From Methanothrix sp. (GTDB lineage Archaea > Halobacteriota > Methanosarcinia > Methanotrichales > Methanotrichaceae), in assembly GCF_030055635.1 (NCBI RefSeq), contig NZ_JASFYM010000008.1, positions 1-64,000 of the forward strand: 64,000 bases of DNA, read 5' to 3'. The notes beneath the pieces were generated by a model. The model did no database searches. It was not told the DNA's origin and was given only the letters and a program-made list of their open reading frames with translations. Made by a program: the position numbers and the translations under genes. Shown here in pieces: positions 62,020 through 64,000 of the stretch. Position 1 is the stretch's first letter, and each line of letters opens with the position of its first letter.

Positions 62020-62955
62020 ATGGAGAAGGAGCTTCTGACCCGCGGCGTGATCAACGTGCTGAGAGAGGCGGGCTTCCTGGTCTCGTCCATGTGTGACATC
62101 AGGCCGAGGAGCTTTGATCTTGCAGCCAGGCGAGAGGAGCTGCTCCTGCTGCTCAAGATTCTCTCTAACATAGACGGCCTGAACGAGCGCACAGCCCGCG
62201 AGATCACCAGACTTGCAGGCCATCTGCTCGGGCAGCCGCTGATAGTGGGCGAGAAGACCAGGGATCAGATGCTCGAGAGGGGCGCGGTCTACTTCAGATA
62301 TGGGGTTCCGACGGTGAGCCTGCCGACGCTTGCTGATTACCTGCTGGGAGGCATACCCCCGCTGGTCTACGCAGCACATGGCGGTCTTTATGTTAAAATC
62401 GATGGGGGGATGCTCCGGAAGCTGAGGATAGAGCGTGGGATATCGATCGGCGAGCTGGCAGCGGAGCTGGGCGTTTCGAGGCGCACCGTGAGCAAGTACG
62501 AGAGCGAGTCGATGGACACATCGATAGATATAGCGCTGAAGCTCGAGGAGATCTTCGACGAGGAGCTGATCCAGGCCGTGGATATATTCAGGCAGCGTTT
62601 CATGGAGGAGACCACCGCAGAGGTCAAGGACAGCATTCTGCGCAGGCTCGTGGAGATCGGGCTCCGCGTATTCCCGATATCCCAGGCGCCATTCAACGCA
62701 ATAACGAGAGATGATGAGATGGTGGTACTCACAGGCGTGAGCAGGCTCACAACAAGCATGATCAAGCGTGCAAGGCTCATGAGCAGCCTCTCATCTGTGA
62801 CACTCACGCACTCTGCGCTCATAGTCGATGGCGAGACGAGGATAGACAGAATAGAAAGGACCGCGGTCATAGGCCGGAAGGAGATAGAGAAGATCGATAG
62901 CAGAAAGGACTTCGCAGATCTCCTGATGATGAAGCGCGAGAGCTCCGCCTATTAG
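62020..62955 (+). CDS. Archaeal HTH-type transcriptional regulator (COG1395-like)
   Basis: A 311-residue protein. Residues 1-130 form an archaeal N-terminal domain (RPRSFDLAARREELLLLLKI, quoted shorter as RPRSFDLAARREE). Residues about 130-190 are an XRE-type helix-turn-helix (LRKLRIERGISIGELAAELG, then VSRRTVSKYESES). A C-terminal part, LTGVSRL and the rest, resembles a ligand or dimer domain of the same family. Targets are unknown. The phosphoribulokinase gene follows 54 bp downstream with its own promoter. Confidence 0.88.
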   Translation: MEKELLTRGVINVLREAGFLVSSMCDIRPRSFDLAARREELLLLLKILSNIDGLNERTAREITRLAGHLLGQPLIVGEKTRDQMLERGAVYFRYGVPTVSLPTLADYLLGGIPPLVYAAHGGLYVKIDGGMLRKLRIERGISIGELAAELGVSRRTVSKYESESMDTSIDIALKLEEIFDEELIQAVDIFRQRFMEETTAEVKDSILRRLVEIGLRVFPISQAPFNAITRDDEMVVLTGVSRLTTSMIKRARLMSSLSSVTLTHSALIVDGETRIDRIERTAVIGRKEIEKIDSRKDFADLLMMKRESSAY

Positions 62956-63008
62956 GATCAGAGCTTACTGGGCGCTATTTTATTGTATATCTGGACGTAC
63001 CAAAAGCC

Positions 63009-63980
63009 ATGAGACTTCTTGATAAGATCCGCGAGTCTGGGAATGTGTTTGTTGTTGCGGTCGCCGGGGATAGTGGATCCGGCAAGACTACATTCACGAG
63101 GGGCATCCGCCGGCTGCTTGGCGAGGATGTGGTCAGCACATTCTCCATGGACGACTATCACAGTCTCGATCGCAGGCAGCGAAAGGCTCTGGGGATAACG
63201 CCGCTGAGGCCGGAAGCGAACAGGCTGGACCTGCTGGCTGAGCATCTGGAGATGCTCCGGAGGGGGCTTCCCATAGAAAAGCCCGTCTACGATCACGCAA
63301 CCGGAGAGATCAGGGGGCCGGTCATCTTCGAGCCATCCCCTGTAATCATCGTCGAAGGTCTTCATCCGTTCTACACACAGGAGCTCAGAGAGCTCTCTGA
63401 CTTCAAGATCTTCGTCGATCCGAGCAGAGCTGTGAAGAGGAGATGGAAGCTCAGGAGGGATGTGGGGGAGCGGGGCTATGCTCCGGAGGATGTGATGAGG
63501 GAGATCCTGGAGAGGGAGCCGGACTACAAGCTCTACGTGGATGTGCAGAAGGTCTACGCTGAGATGGTGATAAAGATCCAGGACTCGAGGATCCCGCCGG
63601 AGTGGACTGAGATCGCGAGGGGCCTGAGCGGGGAGAAATACTCGGTGCGGATCATACAGCAGATTCTCGATCAGCCCCTGGACGAGGTCGATCTGACGAT
63701 AGACCTGAGCAGGATAATGAGGCTAACAGAGCGCGAGTTCTCGATAGAGTTCCAGAGGGACGACTACTACGGGAAGAGGGTGGGGGTCATGACCCTCGAT
63801 GGCGAGTTCCCCATCACCATGATAAAGGACCTGGAGAGGAAGCTCTGCAGGTTCCTGGGAAGGGATCTGCCCTCAGTCTCAGAGGGGCAGGATCATGCAT
63901 CCTACGTCAATGCGACCGGGATGGCACAGCTCATCCTGATCTGGAGGTTCCTGGAGAAGATCGCGAAGCTCGCCGGATGA
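63009..63980 (+). CDS. prk: Phosphoribulokinase, archaeal type
   Basis: A 323-residue kinase. P-loop GDSGSGKT at residues 20-27, then FSMDDYHSLDR (catalytic Asp region), EKPVYDHATGE, and IIVEGLHPFY. These match the archaeal PRK that, with type III RuBisCO, runs the reductive hexulose-phosphate pathway described for Methanospirillum. It converts ribulose-5-phosphate to ribulose-1,5-bisphosphate. RpiA at 7697 can supply its substrate. RuBisCO is not in the window. TTTTATTG near 62977 is the likely TATA box. Confidence 0.92.
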   Translation: MRLLDKIRESGNVFVVAVAGDSGSGKTTFTRGIRRLLGEDVVSTFSMDDYHSLDRRQRKALGITPLRPEANRLDLLAEHLEMLRRGLPIEKPVYDHATGEIRGPVIFEPSPVIIVEGLHPFYTQELRELSDFKIFVDPSRAVKRRWKLRRDVGERGYAPEDVMREILEREPDYKLYVDVQKVYAEMVIKIQDSRIPPEWTEIARGLSGEKYSVRIIQQILDQPLDEVDLTIDLSRIMRLTEREFSIEFQRDDYYGKRVGVMTLDGEFPITMIKDLERKLCRFLGRDLPSVSEGQDHASYVNATGMAQLILIWRFLEKIAKLAG

Positions 63981-64000
63981 TCAGCACCACCTCTCGTAGC

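Overview
The window is from a methanogenic euryarchaeon. The gene set fits an acetate-type Methanosarcinales lineage, most likely Methanothrix (Methanosaeta); that genus call is inference. Supporting marks are O-phosphoseryl-tRNA synthetase, an archaeal GluRS with the TLGS variant of HIGH, dehydroquinate synthase II, cofactor F420 and pterin genes, a phosphoribulokinase of the archaeal type, aRF1, Orc1/Cdc6, archaeal TATA boxes, and a secreted curlin-like repeat protein that recalls the amyloid sheath described for Methanothrix.

Layout. 1-682: 5' end of a minus-strand 16S rRNA with two tandem promoters. 0.7-13.2 kb: Lhr helicase and phosphoesterase (+), SufBC (-), a lipoprotein, then a seven-gene minus run (prf1, UPF0201, TIM-barrel, translin-like, sepS, rpiA, mtnA). 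13.5-17.9 kb: a permease pair, a TIR protein with zinc ribbon, and two shikimate genes. 18.7-26 kb: TerC plus P-type ATPase, a DUF128 protein, a CofE-cytidine deaminase fusion with a DHPS-like pterin gene. 25.9-28 kb: Nudix and gltX. 28.9-34.6 kb: surface proteins (DUF11-like, curlin-like repeat, DOMON plus ferritin-like lipoprotein) and an MFS transporter. 34.7-38.4 kb: a four-gene operon for a UDP-2,3-diacetamido-uronic acid, probably for surface glycans. 38.8-47.8 kb: the replication-origin neighbourhood with orc1/cdc6 and origin-recognition boxes, crowded with small mobile repeats. 48-60.3 kb: repair and replication genes (rad50, mre11, herA, RecJ-like, RPA, RPA-associated protein) plus a CCC1-like transporter. 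60.4-64 kb: argG, an HTH regulator and phosphoribulokinase.

The intergenic DNA is the unusual part. I find four families of non-coding elements with terminal inverted repeats. Many copies have target-site duplications that can be read directly: A (about 100 bp, 4-bp duplications), B (about 195 bp, 8 bp), C (about 125 bp, 8 bp) and D (117 bp, 8 bp). One copy of A sits inside a C element and another inside a further repeat. No transposase gene is in the window.

Two further RNA-level signals stand out. One is a pair of homologous predicted small RNAs (17974-18040 minus and 28248-28317 plus). Each has a conserved TATA box about 25 nt upstream, a perfect 11-13 bp stem, and a loop carrying CTCCCTCC, a mimic of the anti-Shine-Dalgarno sequence. 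The other is a compact three-way-junction leader that appears to begin at the transcription start of the curlin-like gene.

All calls come from reading the sequence. Nothing was searched or computed outside it.
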